From Candidatus Hermodarchaeum yapensis (lineage in GTDB: Archaea > Asgardarchaeota > Hermodarchaeia > Hermodarchaeales > Hermodarchaeaceae), in the NCBI GenBank assembly GCA_016840405.1, contig JAEOSK010000022.1:1-45822 (forward strand): DNA of 45,822 nt. Direction: 5' to 3'. Position numbers and translations under genes: made by a program. Positions 1 through 8,812 of the stretch are shown piece by piece. Below the pieces are notes generated by a model. It was not told where the DNA came from. It saw nothing but the letters and a program-made list of their open reading frames with translations, and ran no database searches. Within the stretch, counting starts at the first letter, position 1; every line of letters starts with the position of its first letter.

Positions 1-453
1 TGGTGTAGGGTTTTCGCCCTATCTAACTGCATACATCTGTGAAGTACCGTAACGGTGAGAAGCAGACCAACGCAGGAGTGGCCTACCGTATAAGGTGGGT
101 ACCGCTGGGCCCTGGATCCACTGAAAAGGCGCGCGGGAAGGAGCCCCCGTGATCGTACCCAGAACCGACACAGGTGCCCCTAGCTGAGTAGGCTCAGGCG
201 TTTCGGGTTACAGCAGGCGAGGGAACTCGGCAAATTAGCCCCGTACCCTTGGAAGATGGGGTGCCTTAGGTCTTCTGCTCGCAGGGGACCAGAGGTCGCA
301 GTGACAAGGGGGGCCCATCTGTTCAATACAAACATAGCCGACTGCAAGGGCGAAAGCCTGTGTACAGTCGGTGAATCCTGTCCAGTGACTGTATGTTAAG
401 GCTCAGTTCAATGGGCTCAAGCACAGTTAAACGACGGGAGTAACTATGACTCT

Positions 454-1149
454 TAGCTAAACACCAAATGGGAGTCGTAAAATCCGGCTATATGCTGGAA
501 CGCTCGATCCTTTCGCTCCTGAGTAAGGGACAATGCGGAAGGAAATGAGAGTAATCAGCAGGAAACCGAAAACAGGTGAGTTACATGCGAAGACAGAAAA
601 TATACTCGTATCTGCTCGGTATCATCGATGCCGAAGGATGTTTCAGTGTTTCAATCAAGAAGCAAGACACTGCACGATTCGGATGGGTCATAGACCCAGT
701 CTTCCATGTCACACAACATCATTCCGCGCGAGATGTCCTCGAAGATCTCAAGTCTGCCTTCAATGCTGGACGGATTATCCCCAAACCCGGGCAGGAAAAC
801 CTGCTCATCTTCATTGTGGATAACCGCCGTCAACTTGTAGAGAAGGTAATTCCATTCTTCACCCGGTATCCACTCCGGATAAAGAAGAACGATTTTGAAA
901 TCTTCAAAGAAATCGTTGAAGCGCTGGAACGAAAAGAGCATGGCACGGAAGACGGGTTCAAACGACTCGTCAAGAAAGCCAGAAGTTTCAAACGCGCTCG
1001 TAAAGGGCGCTACAAATATTCCCTCGAAGATATTCTAGGAACCGAAGAATAATTTCGGGATTCCTCAGAGACTATACGCCGGACACACCACTCAAACCCA
1101 TAGTATGGAGAGTAGTGTGAAGATATAGTCCGGCCACACAATGTGGTTG
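454..1149 (+). other. Group I self-splicing intron in 23S rRNA (E. coli site about 1923)
   Basis: The exon sequence GACTCT/CTTAAGG of helix 69 is split by 696 nt. The group I rules are met: the 5' exon ends in U (453) and the intron ends in G (1149). The guide GGAGTC (471-476) pairs with exon GACTCT (448-453) with the U.G wobble at the splice site (P1). Further pairings follow in canonical order: P3 TCCGGC 483-488 with GCCGGA 1078-1083; P4 TGCTG 493-497 with CAGCA 556-560; P7 GACTATA 1070-1076 with TATAGTC 1124-1130; P8 1085-1092 with 1111-1118 (one mismatch). GGAA 561-564 and TTCC 1061-1064 can form P6, whose loop holds the endonuclease gene. By E. coli numbering the insertion follows U1923, the same spot as the chloroplast I-CeuI intron. 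Confidence 0.9.
576..1052 (+). CDS. LAGLIDADG homing endonuclease encoded in the group I intron
   Basis: A 158-aa protein with one LAGLIDADG-type motif, LGIIDAEGCF, at about residues 14-23. One-motif members such as I-CreI act as homodimers and cut the intronless rRNA gene, which leads to intron copying. The start is GTG at 576 or ATG at 585; neither has a clear Shine-Dalgarno sequence, as is usual for intron genes. The reading frame is uninterrupted and lies wholly within the P6 loop of the group I intron. The target would be the 23S helix 69 region spanning the insertion point. The sequence supports an intact gene; cleavage activity is inferred from the family. Confidence 0.88.
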   Translation: MSYMRRQKIYSYLLGIIDAEGCFSVSIKKQDTARFGWVIDPVFHVTQHHSARDVLEDLKSAFNAGRIIPKPGQENLLIFIVDNRRQLVEKVIPFFTRYPLRIKKNDFEIFKEIVEALERKEHGTEDGFKRLVKKARSFKRARKGRYKYSLEDILGTEE

Positions 1150-1671
1150 CTTAAGGTAGCCAAATGCCTTGTCGGATAAGTACCGACGCGCATGAATGGA
1201 TCAATGAGGTCCCTACTGTCCCCGCCTGCTACCCGGTGAACCCACCTCCTGGCGAACAGTCCAGGGACACCCAAAGGGAAGAGAAGACCCTGTGGAGTTT
1301 TACTGCAGCCTGTTGCTGGGTTACGGGCATTGATGCAGAGCGTAGCTGGGAGACGTCGAAGCCACCCTTGCGGGGGTGGTGGAGTCGCCAATGGAACACC
1401 AGCCTTTAATGTTTGCAGCTCTTAATGCACCAAACGGCGCATGACACCAGCAGGTGGGCAGTTTGGCTGGGGCGGCACGCCCACGAAAAGATATCATGGG
1501 CGCCCAAAGGTCAGCTCAACGCGGACAGAAACCGCGTGTAGCGCGCAAGGGTAAAAGCTGGCTTAACAGTGCCCCGAAAAGCAAAGGGCGCTGGTGCGAA
1601 AGCAGGGCCTAGCGAACGATCAAACCCTACCGATGAGGGTTGGTCACGTCAGAAAAATTACCCCAGGGGTA

Positions 1672-1816
1672 ATCTCAGGCCGGACGAGAACGGCGAGTCA
1701 CACACTTCTCAAACACCACTACGTGCTCTTTGGAAGCGGAGCCTGGGGTAACCGCAACCAAGAGCATCACATCACGATTACAAAACTCGCCAAGTAACAC
1801 CGACCTGGGACCCTAA
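1672..1816 (+). other. Archaeal bulge-helix-bulge (BHB) intron in 23S rRNA beside A2451
   Basis: The peptidyl-transferase sequence GGGGTA-ACAG is interrupted by 145 nt. The junctions fold into a BHB: GGGG (1666-1669) with CCCT (1811-1814) makes the 4-bp central helix, TAA (1670-1672) and AAA (1815-1817) are the 3-nt bulges, and 1673-1683 with 1800-1810 makes the intron helix with one mismatch. Cutting after the second bulge base on each side rejoins the expected GGGGTAACAG. The intron sits between positions equivalent to E. coli 2450 and 2451. It has no convincing ORF. Splicing would need the archaeal tRNA-type splicing endonuclease and RtcB ligase. The outer exon helix is weak, so the junction could shift by a base. 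Confidence 0.85.
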
Positions 1817-1931
1817 ACAGAGTCGTCGCGGGCAAGAGTCCATATCGACCCCGCGGCTTGCTTCCTCGATGTCGGCTCTTCCTATCCTGGGGGTGCATTA
1901 GCTCCCAAGGGTAAGGCTGTACGCCTGTTAA

Positions 1932-1974
<43 letters not shown>

Positions 1975-2100
1975 ATTCTCTCTTTTGGGTGCGTTGGGTG
2001 ATTGAGGGTCAGGTCCGCTCGGTACGAGAGGAACGGCGGATCGCAGCCACTGGTGTACCGGTTGTCTGATAAGGCATCGCCGGGCAGCTACGCTGTGCCC

Positions 2101-2131
<31 letters not shown>

Positions 2132-2308
2132 GGGTCCCGAGACGAATCACCCACTCCATAATCATTGGGTGCATAGCCCACGGCGGGCTTGGCGACTTGA
2201 ACGCCGGATTGTGGACGAAGGCTCCGGTAAAAGACCGGTTTGAACGAGCGGCCGTGTACGCATCGAGCCACGGCGAGATGTTGAGCGGGCCGCCACGTAC
2301 CGCCTAAG

Positions 2309-2634
2309 TGTGTTGCTTTCGAAAGGAGCTATAAGCTCTGATTCTGGAGTGATATTTTCTCAGGGTATGCGACCACCACTTTCTTTTTCAGATAATGTAT
2401 GTTGGTTGGAGTTAATCATTTAAACATGAATTGGAGCATTCTAAAACAATGGACAATTCCATAAGATTTTAGAAAAAACCTGTTTTTATCTTCTTAATAG
2501 CAATACAAACAGTACATGAATTATTAAATTAGTCATTTGTTTGTTTAATTCCTCTAAGGAATGGCTTATATATCTCAAAGGGCAAAAGACCCTACACGAC
2601 TGCATTTTAGAAAATGCAGCGTCGAGGGAAAAAA
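2309..2634 (+). promoter_or_regulatory. Spacer between 23S rRNA and importer operon, with TATA box at 2565-2573
   Basis: AT-rich non-coding stretch after the rRNA. It carries CTTATATAT at 2565-2573, a good archaeal TATA box, which places transcription start near 2595 and fits expression of the solute-binding protein gene. A GAGGG at 2625-2629 precedes the ATG at 2635. T-rich tracts around 2484-2490 may end rRNA transcription. No tRNA or 5S gene is seen. Confidence 0.6.
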
Positions 2635-4296
2635 ATGAAAAGATACCAAATCGTTGCAATAGTGATCATCGTAGCTATCGTCATTGGTTCTGTTGGCATC
2701 TACATGCTCTTTCTACCTCCTCCGGCACCCAATGTTATCATCATGGGTACAACGGACTCAGTGGAATCTAGTCTTGACATCGCTCAATCCTATGACTACT
2801 TCGGTTGGAACACCATTAACTCACTTAGCGAAGGACTGGTGGGCATTGATCCCGGTTCTGAGGCAGGGCCCGATGATATCATACCGGGACTCGCAGAATC
2901 TTGGGCGTCAAGTGCTGGTGGAACCATATGGGACTTCGTTCTCCGGCAAGGAGTTACTTTCGACGGAACAAGACCTTTCAATGCTTCAGTCGTGAAATAC
3001 ACCTTCGATAGGAACTGTAACCTTACAGGCGTTGGCCTCGCTGAACCCGACGGACCGCAACTCAACATGGGTTACGCCGACATTATCGATAACGTAACCA
3101 TAATTGATGAATACAATGTCCGATTCTATCTCCGCATTCCGTTTGCACCATTCCTGCAACTCATGGCATGCACAGCCTCATTCATGATTGATCCCGTAAA
3201 AGCGCCCATGGATGAACTAGTGCCCTACGCCGAAGGTGACCCAGAAAATAGTCATCCTGGTGCCCTTGGTCCCTTTATTCTCGAATCATGGACACGCGTT
3301 GGTGGGTCAGATGAAGAAATGCGCTTAGTTGCGAATCCCCATTATTGGGATGCGGCTAGTGGCATACCGAAAACTCCAACCATCATCCTCAGATTCTATG
3401 CATCCGACTCTGCGCTAGCCTTAGCAATGACCTCGGGTGAAATTGATATCGCCTACCGACAACTCACAGCTCAACAAATCAATACTTTCAGAACGAATCC
3501 CGATGTTCGAGTCTGGGAAGGCATAGGTGCGCAAATCCAATACCTGTGTTTCCAGCAAAACATCTATCCATACAATGAGACTCCAATTCGACAAGCAATT
3601 ACTGCCGCCTTAAATCGATCTCATGTCTGCGAGACCGTCTTCCTTGGTGATTTCGATCCGTTGTACAGTATGGTTCCCGCAGGGATGGCCTACCATAAAC
3701 CATCCTTCGAGCAATGGGGCGACGCTAACTATACAGCCACAGTAGATCTCCTAGATCCCTACGGCTATAACGCAACCCACCCACTTGTTGTCGAATTATA
3801 CTATGAGAACTCTGGACACTATCCACAAAGCGCAGAGCAAGCCGCTGTATACAAGAGTGATCTCGAAGCTAGCGGCGTCATTACTGTGAACCTCCATGGA
3901 CTGGAATGGGCTACGTATCGTACCCAAAGAAACGCGGGGACAATGCCCGTATTCATTTACGGTTGGTACCCTGACTACATTGACCCTGACAACTACCTGT
4001 TCCTCCCATTTGCATCCTGGCTTAATCTAGGATACAATGAAACCTATCCAGCAGGTGGAGTTGCACAATACAACCTCTGGGTTGATGGTCGTAGCGCCAC
4101 CACCTCATCTGCTCGAGAGACCGCCTATCATGACCTGCAAGACTTGCAAGCCGATGAGTGTTCCGTCATTCCACTTTGGCAGAGCGGAACCATTGCTGTC
4201 ACCAAACTCACCATTCACGGAGTTATCTTAGATATCTCCGTATTGTGGCGACACTGGCTACTGTACATAGGACCCCCCGCAACAACTGGACCATGA
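2635..4296 (+). CDS. Peptide ABC transporter substrate-binding protein (SBP_bac_5 / OppA-DppA family)
   Basis: A 553-aa extracellular receptor that captures oligopeptides (or a similar solute) for the ABC importer encoded immediately downstream. An N-terminal hydrophobic segment (about residues 4-26) is followed by the family pattern: the LSEGLVG region, 'PGLAESW', a long two-lobe body, and the conserved C-terminal 'ADECSVIPLWQ'. There is no lipobox cysteine, so the N-terminal segment probably anchors the protein. The ATG at 2635 is preferred over the in-frame ATG at 2614 because GAGGG lies just upstream and the signal segment follows at once. Substrate cannot be told from sequence; nickel or sugar-oligomer binders share this fold. 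Confidence 0.93.
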   Translation: MKRYQIVAIVIIVAIVIGSVGIYMLFLPPPAPNVIIMGTTDSVESSLDIAQSYDYFGWNTINSLSEGLVGIDPGSEAGPDDIIPGLAESWASSAGGTIWDFVLRQGVTFDGTRPFNASVVKYTFDRNCNLTGVGLAEPDGPQLNMGYADIIDNVTIIDEYNVRFYLRIPFAPFLQLMACTASFMIDPVKAPMDELVPYAEGDPENSHPGALGPFILESWTRVGGSDEEMRLVANPHYWDAASGIPKTPTIILRFYASDSALALAMTSGEIDIAYRQLTAQQINTFRTNPDVRVWEGIGAQIQYLCFQQNIYPYNETPIRQAITAALNRSHVCETVFLGDFDPLYSMVPAGMAYHKPSFEQWGDANYTATVDLLDPYGYNATHPLVVELYYENSGHYPQSAEQAAVYKSDLEASGVITVNLHGLEWATYRTQRNAGTMPVFIYGWYPDYIDPDNYLFLPFASWLNLGYNETYPAGGVAQYNLWVDGRSATTSSARETAYHDLQDLQADECSVIPLWQSGTIAVTKLTIHGVILDISVLWRHWLLYIGPPATTGP

Positions 4297-4418
4297 AAGA
4301 ACTCATAAGTATGTGCTATCAGTTCCGATAACATCATGGACTCCAAATGGATTCCCCGATGAAGATTGGTGCTGGTAGCACTAGATTTTTATTTTTCAAA
4401 GAAGATGGTGCATAAAGT
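4297..4418 (+). terminator. T-rich spacer between receptor and permease genes
   Basis: The 122-nt gap contains a run of T residues interrupted by one A at about 4386-4397. In archaea such U tracts cause partial termination. Here it could give more receptor than permease, a common arrangement in importer operons. This is inference from composition only. Confidence 0.3.
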
Positions 4419-5429
4419 ATGTCGCTAAAATCCTATGTTACCAGTAGAGTTCTGCTCACAATACCCATGGTTTTCCTACTACTAACACTAGTTTTCGTCA
4501 TTATTCGTGTTATGCCTGGTGATCCAGCGCTTCTACATTTTGAGCGGCATGTAAGTCCTGAAGTACTCGCTGAATTTCGTCGAAGATTAGGCTTAGATTT
4601 ACCTATTTGGCAGCAATACATAAACTACATAGCAGGGCTCTTTCGGGGAGATTTTGGGATTTCAATGCAAGATTATAGTCCCATTATTCAACATCTTCAT
4701 GCTAGATTTCCTGCCACACTAGAACTGTCTATCTACTCGGGCTTATTTGCAGTTGTGTTTGGAGTAATTTTAGGTGTTATCTCAGCAAGGAAATATGACA
4801 CTACTACAGACCATTCAATTCGTCTTTTAGCCATTGTCACCTATGCAATTCCTGTATTTTTCTTAGGTATGATATTCCAGATAATTTTCTCAGTATGGCT
4901 AAGAATCCTTCCAAGTGGACTTAGATTTGATCCCCACTATACGCCTCCACCAACAATAACTGGTCTGTATACCATTGATAGCCTTCTCACAGGCAATATA
5001 TGGGCTTTCGGCATTTCCATCCGTTATCTCCTACTCCCCTCCGTCACACTTGGAATAATTCTCCTTGGTATTTTCATACGATTAACACGCACAAATATGC
5101 TCGAGACCCAACAAAGTGATTTTGTAATGTCAGCCAAAGCACGAGGACTTTCCAGCTTCAGTATAACCTATCGCTACTCCCTGAAGAATGCCTTTCTACC
5201 AATTCTAACTATGATTGGAATTCAAGTTGCCATACTCTTAGCAGGCGCTGTGCTAACAGAAACGACATTCAGCTGGCCAGGGCTAGGAACCTACCTCGTC
5301 GACCGAATCTACCATCGCGATTACACTGCAATCCAAGGCACTGTGGTGTTCTTCGCCATAATGGTTGCTGTCGTAACACTTGCTGTAGACATCTTATATG
5401 CCTACTTTGACCCACGAATTAGACTGTGA
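4419..5429 (+). CDS. Peptide ABC transporter permease, DppB/OppB type
   Basis: A 336-aa inner permease subunit. It starts with the typical segment 'MSLKSYVTSRVLLTIPMVF', has the extracytoplasmic 'PGDPALL' motif, and carries the EAA loop that docks on the ATPase ('AKARGLSSFSITYRYSLKNA', about residues 240-259). About six transmembrane segments are seen and the length is normal for the family. It pairs with the DppC-type permease whose gene overlaps its 3' end by up to 32 nt, so the two are translationally coupled. Confidence 0.95.
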   Translation: MSLKSYVTSRVLLTIPMVFLLLTLVFVIIRVMPGDPALLHFERHVSPEVLAEFRRRLGLDLPIWQQYINYIAGLFRGDFGISMQDYSPIIQHLHARFPATLELSIYSGLFAVVFGVILGVISARKYDTTTDHSIRLLAIVTYAIPVFFLGMIFQIIFSVWLRILPSGLRFDPHYTPPPTITGLYTIDSLLTGNIWAFGISIRYLLLPSVTLGIILLGIFIRLTRTNMLETQQSDFVMSAKARGLSSFSITYRYSLKNAFLPILTMIGIQVAILLAGAVLTETTFSWPGLGTYLVDRIYHRDYTAIQGTVVFFAIMVAVVTLAVDILYAYFDPRIRL

Positions 5430-6714
5430 GTTGAAATTAGTTTTGACACAAACAAAATCGATCAAAGGCATCTTTCTCCAGTTGGCACCGATTCGGGGAA
5501 CTTTTGAGGGGCAATCTAAACGATGGTGGATAATTTTTATTGTTATTATTGGCGGCTCTCTATCACTAGTCGTTAGCCTCATTTTGTTGGCAATTAATTC
5601 AAATAGTGGTCTAGGTGTTCACGTAGTCACAGCAAACATAATCATTGGTCTTATTATCCTATACAGCGACATTGTGCGTAAACGCGTTGTGAAATATAAA
5701 CTCCTTTCACAACGACTTAGTATTTTGCTCATTGCAGGCATTTCAGGAGTTATCGCAATAATCACAATGGGCTTAAGCATCTTTTTTATTCCCGCAGCAT
5801 GGATCGAATTCTTTGGAGCTGTGTTTTTTGGTGGTTTTGTAGTGGGAATTATTTTGATATTTTTGTATGAAGGATTTCCCATTTTAAATGTGTACAAATC
5901 CTCGGGGTGGATAACCATTGCTGGTTTTTTGATCGTATCTGCAATTATCTACATGACAGTCGTCGCAGAATGGATCGTTCCTTATGACCCCTTCACCCTC
6001 AATGTAGGACCACTATTGGGACCACCTACACCCCAATTTCCACTCGGTACAACATCCCTTGGTCAAGATTTACTTAGTCGAACGATAGCGGGAGGGGCCA
6101 TTATGCTACAAGTCGCATTCGTATCCGTTATCATATGCTTCTCCATTGGGGTACCTCTAGGACTTTTTGCATCATATCGGGGTGGAATAATTGATAACAC
6201 CGTGTCGCTTATCATGAATGCCATTTTTGCATTCCCCGGTCTAATCTTAGCTATCGCAATTGCGGCCATTCTAGGACCAGGCGTAGTAAACATGGCTCTG
6301 GCTATTGCCGTAGTTTATATCCCCTCATACTTCAGAGTGGTGCGCAGCCGGGTTATAACAGTCAAAGAACTTCCTTACGTCGAAGCATCAGTTGCCCTAG
6401 GAGGAAGTGAAGGAGCAATCGTGTCTAGATACATTCTTCCAAACGTCATCCCCTCTGCCATTGTTGTCATGTCAATCAATTTCGCAGATGCAATACTTGT
6501 TGCAGCTGGATTGACCTTCGTTGGTTTGGGGCTTCCGATTGATGTCCCAGACTGGGGTTGGGATCTTACCTTTGGATCGCATCAATTAATTACAGGCGCT
6601 TGGTGGGTCATCACCTTCCCCGGTCTAATGATTGTCATTCTCGCTCTAGGATTCGCCCTTATTGGAGAAGGGCTCAATGAGATTCTTACGCCAAAACTTG
6701 AAAAAGGAGTTTAA
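5398..6714 (+). CDS. Peptide ABC transporter permease, DppC/OppC type, with extra N-terminal membrane domain
   Basis: A 438-aa permease. The C-terminal 270 or so residues are a standard DppC domain: 'GTTSLGQDLLSRTIAGG' and an EAA loop near residues 325-345 ('VEASVALGGSEGAIVSRYIL'). Family members are usually about 280-300 aa. Here about 140 residues with roughly four additional hydrophobic segments precede the domain, replacing the single N-terminal helix normally present. The start is uncertain: ATG 5398 overlaps the upstream gene by 32 nt, while TTG 5431, directly after that gene's stop, is also in frame. The extension is retained with either start. The stop touches the ATG of the next gene. 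Confidence 0.92.
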   Translation: MPTLTHELDCELKLVLTQTKSIKGIFLQLAPIRGTFEGQSKRWWIIFIVIIGGSLSLVVSLILLAINSNSGLGVHVVTANIIIGLIILYSDIVRKRVVKYKLLSQRLSILLIAGISGVIAIITMGLSIFFIPAAWIEFFGAVFFGGFVVGIILIFLYEGFPILNVYKSSGWITIAGFLIVSAIIYMTVVAEWIVPYDPFTLNVGPLLGPPTPQFPLGTTSLGQDLLSRTIAGGAIMLQVAFVSVIICFSIGVPLGLFASYRGGIIDNTVSLIMNAIFAFPGLILAIAIAAILGPGVVNMALAIAVVYIPSYFRVVRSRVITVKELPYVEASVALGGSEGAIVSRYILPNVIPSAIVVMSINFADAILVAAGLTFVGLGLPIDVPDWGWDLTFGSHQLITGAWWVITFPGLMIVILALGFALIGEGLNEILTPKLEKGV

Positions 6715-7737
6715 ATGACTAATCTACTTCAAATTGAAAATCTATCAGTGGAATACAAAACGCGACGAGGAATCGCACGAGCAGTTGATAATGTGTTCCT
6801 CAACCTAGAGGAAAATAAGACTCTCGGGCTCGCAGGTGAATCTGGGTGTGGAAAATCAACACTTGGCCTCTCCATCATGAGACTAGTACCTCACCCCGGT
6901 CGTATCAACGAAGGAAAGATCCTTTTCAATTTAGATGAATCTCTTATTTTTGAAGGCGGTTCAGTCGAAAAAGGGCAAATCGACTTAATGCAACTTGACG
7001 ACAACCAAATGAGAGCGATACGCGGACGAAAGCTAGCGTATATTTTCCAAGATCCTATGACCTCACTCAACCCGCTGATTAGAATTGGAGATCACTTCAC
7101 TGAGATAATTCAGGCACACGAAGAAGATGTAAAAAAGGATGAAGCCATAAACCGGGGCGAAGAAATTCTTGAAACCCTTGGAATACTTCCTGAGCGAATT
7201 ACAGATTATCCTCATCAATTCAGTGGAGGGATGCGGCAAAGAGTAATGATCGGGCTCGGAATTGCTCTCCGACCTCGGTTGCTAATTGCAGATGAACCAA
7301 CCACTGCCTTAGATGTTATTGTAGAGGCACAGATTCTTGATGAACTCGCTACTTTGAAGAAACAATTCAATCTGTCAATGTTATTAATCACCCATAATCT
7401 AGGAGTCCTTGCTCAAACGGCTGATGATATTGCCATAATGTACACTGGACGAGTAATGGAGATAGCTAAGACGGAGAGTCTTTTTGAAGATCCTAAACAT
7501 CCCTACACACAATGCCTCCTGAAAGCAGTACCTGATGTCCGGAAGCCTGACAAAACGCTTGCTTGGATTGCGGGGGCGCCCCCTGATCTTATTGATCCTA
7601 TACCTGGTTGCATGTTCAGACCCCGATGTGAATTTGCAATGGAAATTTGTGCAACTCAACCTCCACCACTCGAAAAGCTGGATACAGGGCAACGTGTAGC
7701 GTGCTATCTCTATACAAAGGGGGTTAGTAAGAAATGA
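6715..7737 (+). CDS. Peptide ABC transporter ATPase, DppD/OppD type
   Basis: A 340-aa nucleotide-binding subunit that powers import. Visible motifs are Walker A GESGCGKST (about residues 42-50), Q-loop 'IFQDPMTSLNP', signature 'FSGGMRQRV', Walker B/D-loop 'LLIADEPTTALD', and the switch histidine in 'LLITHNLG'. The C-terminal OPP_C segment has the cysteine pattern 'CMFRPRCEFAMEIC' typical of DppD proteins. The ATG directly follows the stop of the permease gene, and the gene overlaps the next ATPase by 4 nt (ATGA), so the operon is tightly coupled. Confidence 0.96.
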   Translation: MTNLLQIENLSVEYKTRRGIARAVDNVFLNLEENKTLGLAGESGCGKSTLGLSIMRLVPHPGRINEGKILFNLDESLIFEGGSVEKGQIDLMQLDDNQMRAIRGRKLAYIFQDPMTSLNPLIRIGDHFTEIIQAHEEDVKKDEAINRGEEILETLGILPERITDYPHQFSGGMRQRVMIGLGIALRPRLLIADEPTTALDVIVEAQILDELATLKKQFNLSMLLITHNLGVLAQTADDIAIMYTGRVMEIAKTESLFEDPKHPYTQCLLKAVPDVRKPDKTLAWIAGAPPDLIDPIPGCMFRPRCEFAMEICATQPPPLEKLDTGQRVACYLYTKGVSKK

Positions 7738-8711
7738 TTGAAGTCAAGAACCTCGTGAAGTATTTTCCAGTTCAAAAAGGCTTCATGGACGCCCTCTTTA
7801 CCCGAGAAAAAGACTTTGTCAAGGCGGTTGACGACGTATCCTTCAAAATTGAAAAAGGAGAAATTTTCGGGCTCGCTGGTGAAAGCGGATCTGGTAAAAC
7901 CACTGTTGGTAGGCTTTGCGTTCGCCTAACCCCCGCTACTTCAGGAGAAATTATCTTTGAGGGGCAAGATATCACAAAAATCAAAGGAAAACAACTTCGA
8001 TTATTGAAGCGCCGGCTTCAAATCACCTTTCAAGACCCCACCTCTTCATTAAATCCCCGAATGACAATTGGTAATGCTATCGCCGATGCACTTAGACTTC
8101 AGAATATCGGCACCAGAACAGAGCAAAGAAAGCAAACGGAAGACGCTCTAGAACGCGTCGGGCTCTCTCCGGCCAGCGCCTTTTATGACCGCTATCCGCA
8201 CCAACTTAGTGGTGGTCAACGTCAACGAGTGATCTTCGCACGGGCGTTCATTCTCAGACCCGCGTTCGTAGTCACCGATGAACCAGTTGCGATGGTAGAT
8301 GTATCCATTCGAGCACAAATCCTCAATCTAATGCGGGACCTTCAAAAGGAACTCGACCTCACCTACCTCTATATCACTCACGATCTAGCAACAGCCCGAC
8401 ACATCTGCGACCGCATTGGCATCATGTATCTTGGTAAATTCTTCGAGATAGCAGACAGCCGTGCCATTTACGAAAATGCCCTGCACCCTTACACTGTTGG
8501 CTTGATGAGCGCTATCCCCGTTCCGGACCCGAAAGCCGAAAAATCAGAGGCTATTCCTACGGGAGAAATTCCAAGTCCAATCAACCCTCCGCCTGGCTGT
8601 CGTTTTCATCCACGTTGTCCCCGTGCCTTTGAAAGATGTCCAAAAGAAGAACCAGAACTCCTTTTGGTAGAGAAAAACCACTGGGTCGCATGTCATCTAT
8701 ACTCAGACTAG
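7734..8711 (+). CDS. Peptide ABC transporter ATPase, DppF/OppF type
   Basis: A 325-aa second ATPase of the importer, forming a heterodimer with the preceding subunit. Motifs: Walker A GESGSGKTT, Q-loop 'TFQDPTSSLNP', signature 'LSGGQRQRV', Walker B 'FVVTDEPVAMVD'. The D-loop reads AMVD rather than the bacterial SALD. The C-terminus holds 'GCRFHPRCPRAFERC', the OPP_C cysteine pattern. It is the last gene of the five-gene operon; a T-rich stretch follows at 8749-8758. Confidence 0.96.
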   Translation: MIEVKNLVKYFPVQKGFMDALFTREKDFVKAVDDVSFKIEKGEIFGLAGESGSGKTTVGRLCVRLTPATSGEIIFEGQDITKIKGKQLRLLKRRLQITFQDPTSSLNPRMTIGNAIADALRLQNIGTRTEQRKQTEDALERVGLSPASAFYDRYPHQLSGGQRQRVIFARAFILRPAFVVTDEPVAMVDVSIRAQILNLMRDLQKELDLTYLYITHDLATARHICDRIGIMYLGKFFEIADSRAIYENALHPYTVGLMSAIPVPDPKAEKSEAIPTGEIPSPINPPPGCRFHPRCPRAFERCPKEEPELLLVEKNHWVACHLYSD

Positions 8712-8779
8712 ACCGGTTCAAGAAACCTAGAACATGTGACTAGCATTTCTTTCTTTTTCACCATAATATTTCATAGGGA

Positions 8780-8786
8780 TTTATAC
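8780..8786 (+). promoter_or_regulatory. TATA box for the methyltransferase/GTPase pair
   Basis: TTTATAC is centred 30 bp upstream of the GTG at 8813, which predicts transcription starting at or just before the start codon, i.e. a leaderless mRNA. This supports the GTG at 8813 over later starts. Confidence 0.5.
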
Positions 8787-8812
8787 GCAGAATAAGTAGT
8801 GAATACGGTCAG

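Noticed and set aside
484..498. Hairpin CCGGC/GCTGG as a P2 stem of the group I intron
   Set aside because: The same bases make better P3 and P4 pairings with 1078-1083 and 556-560 in canonical order.
1594..1797. 67-aa open frame across the second 23S intron
   Set aside because: It runs through rRNA exon and intron alike, has no protein family pattern and no ribosome-binding site; the BHB fold explains the sequence.
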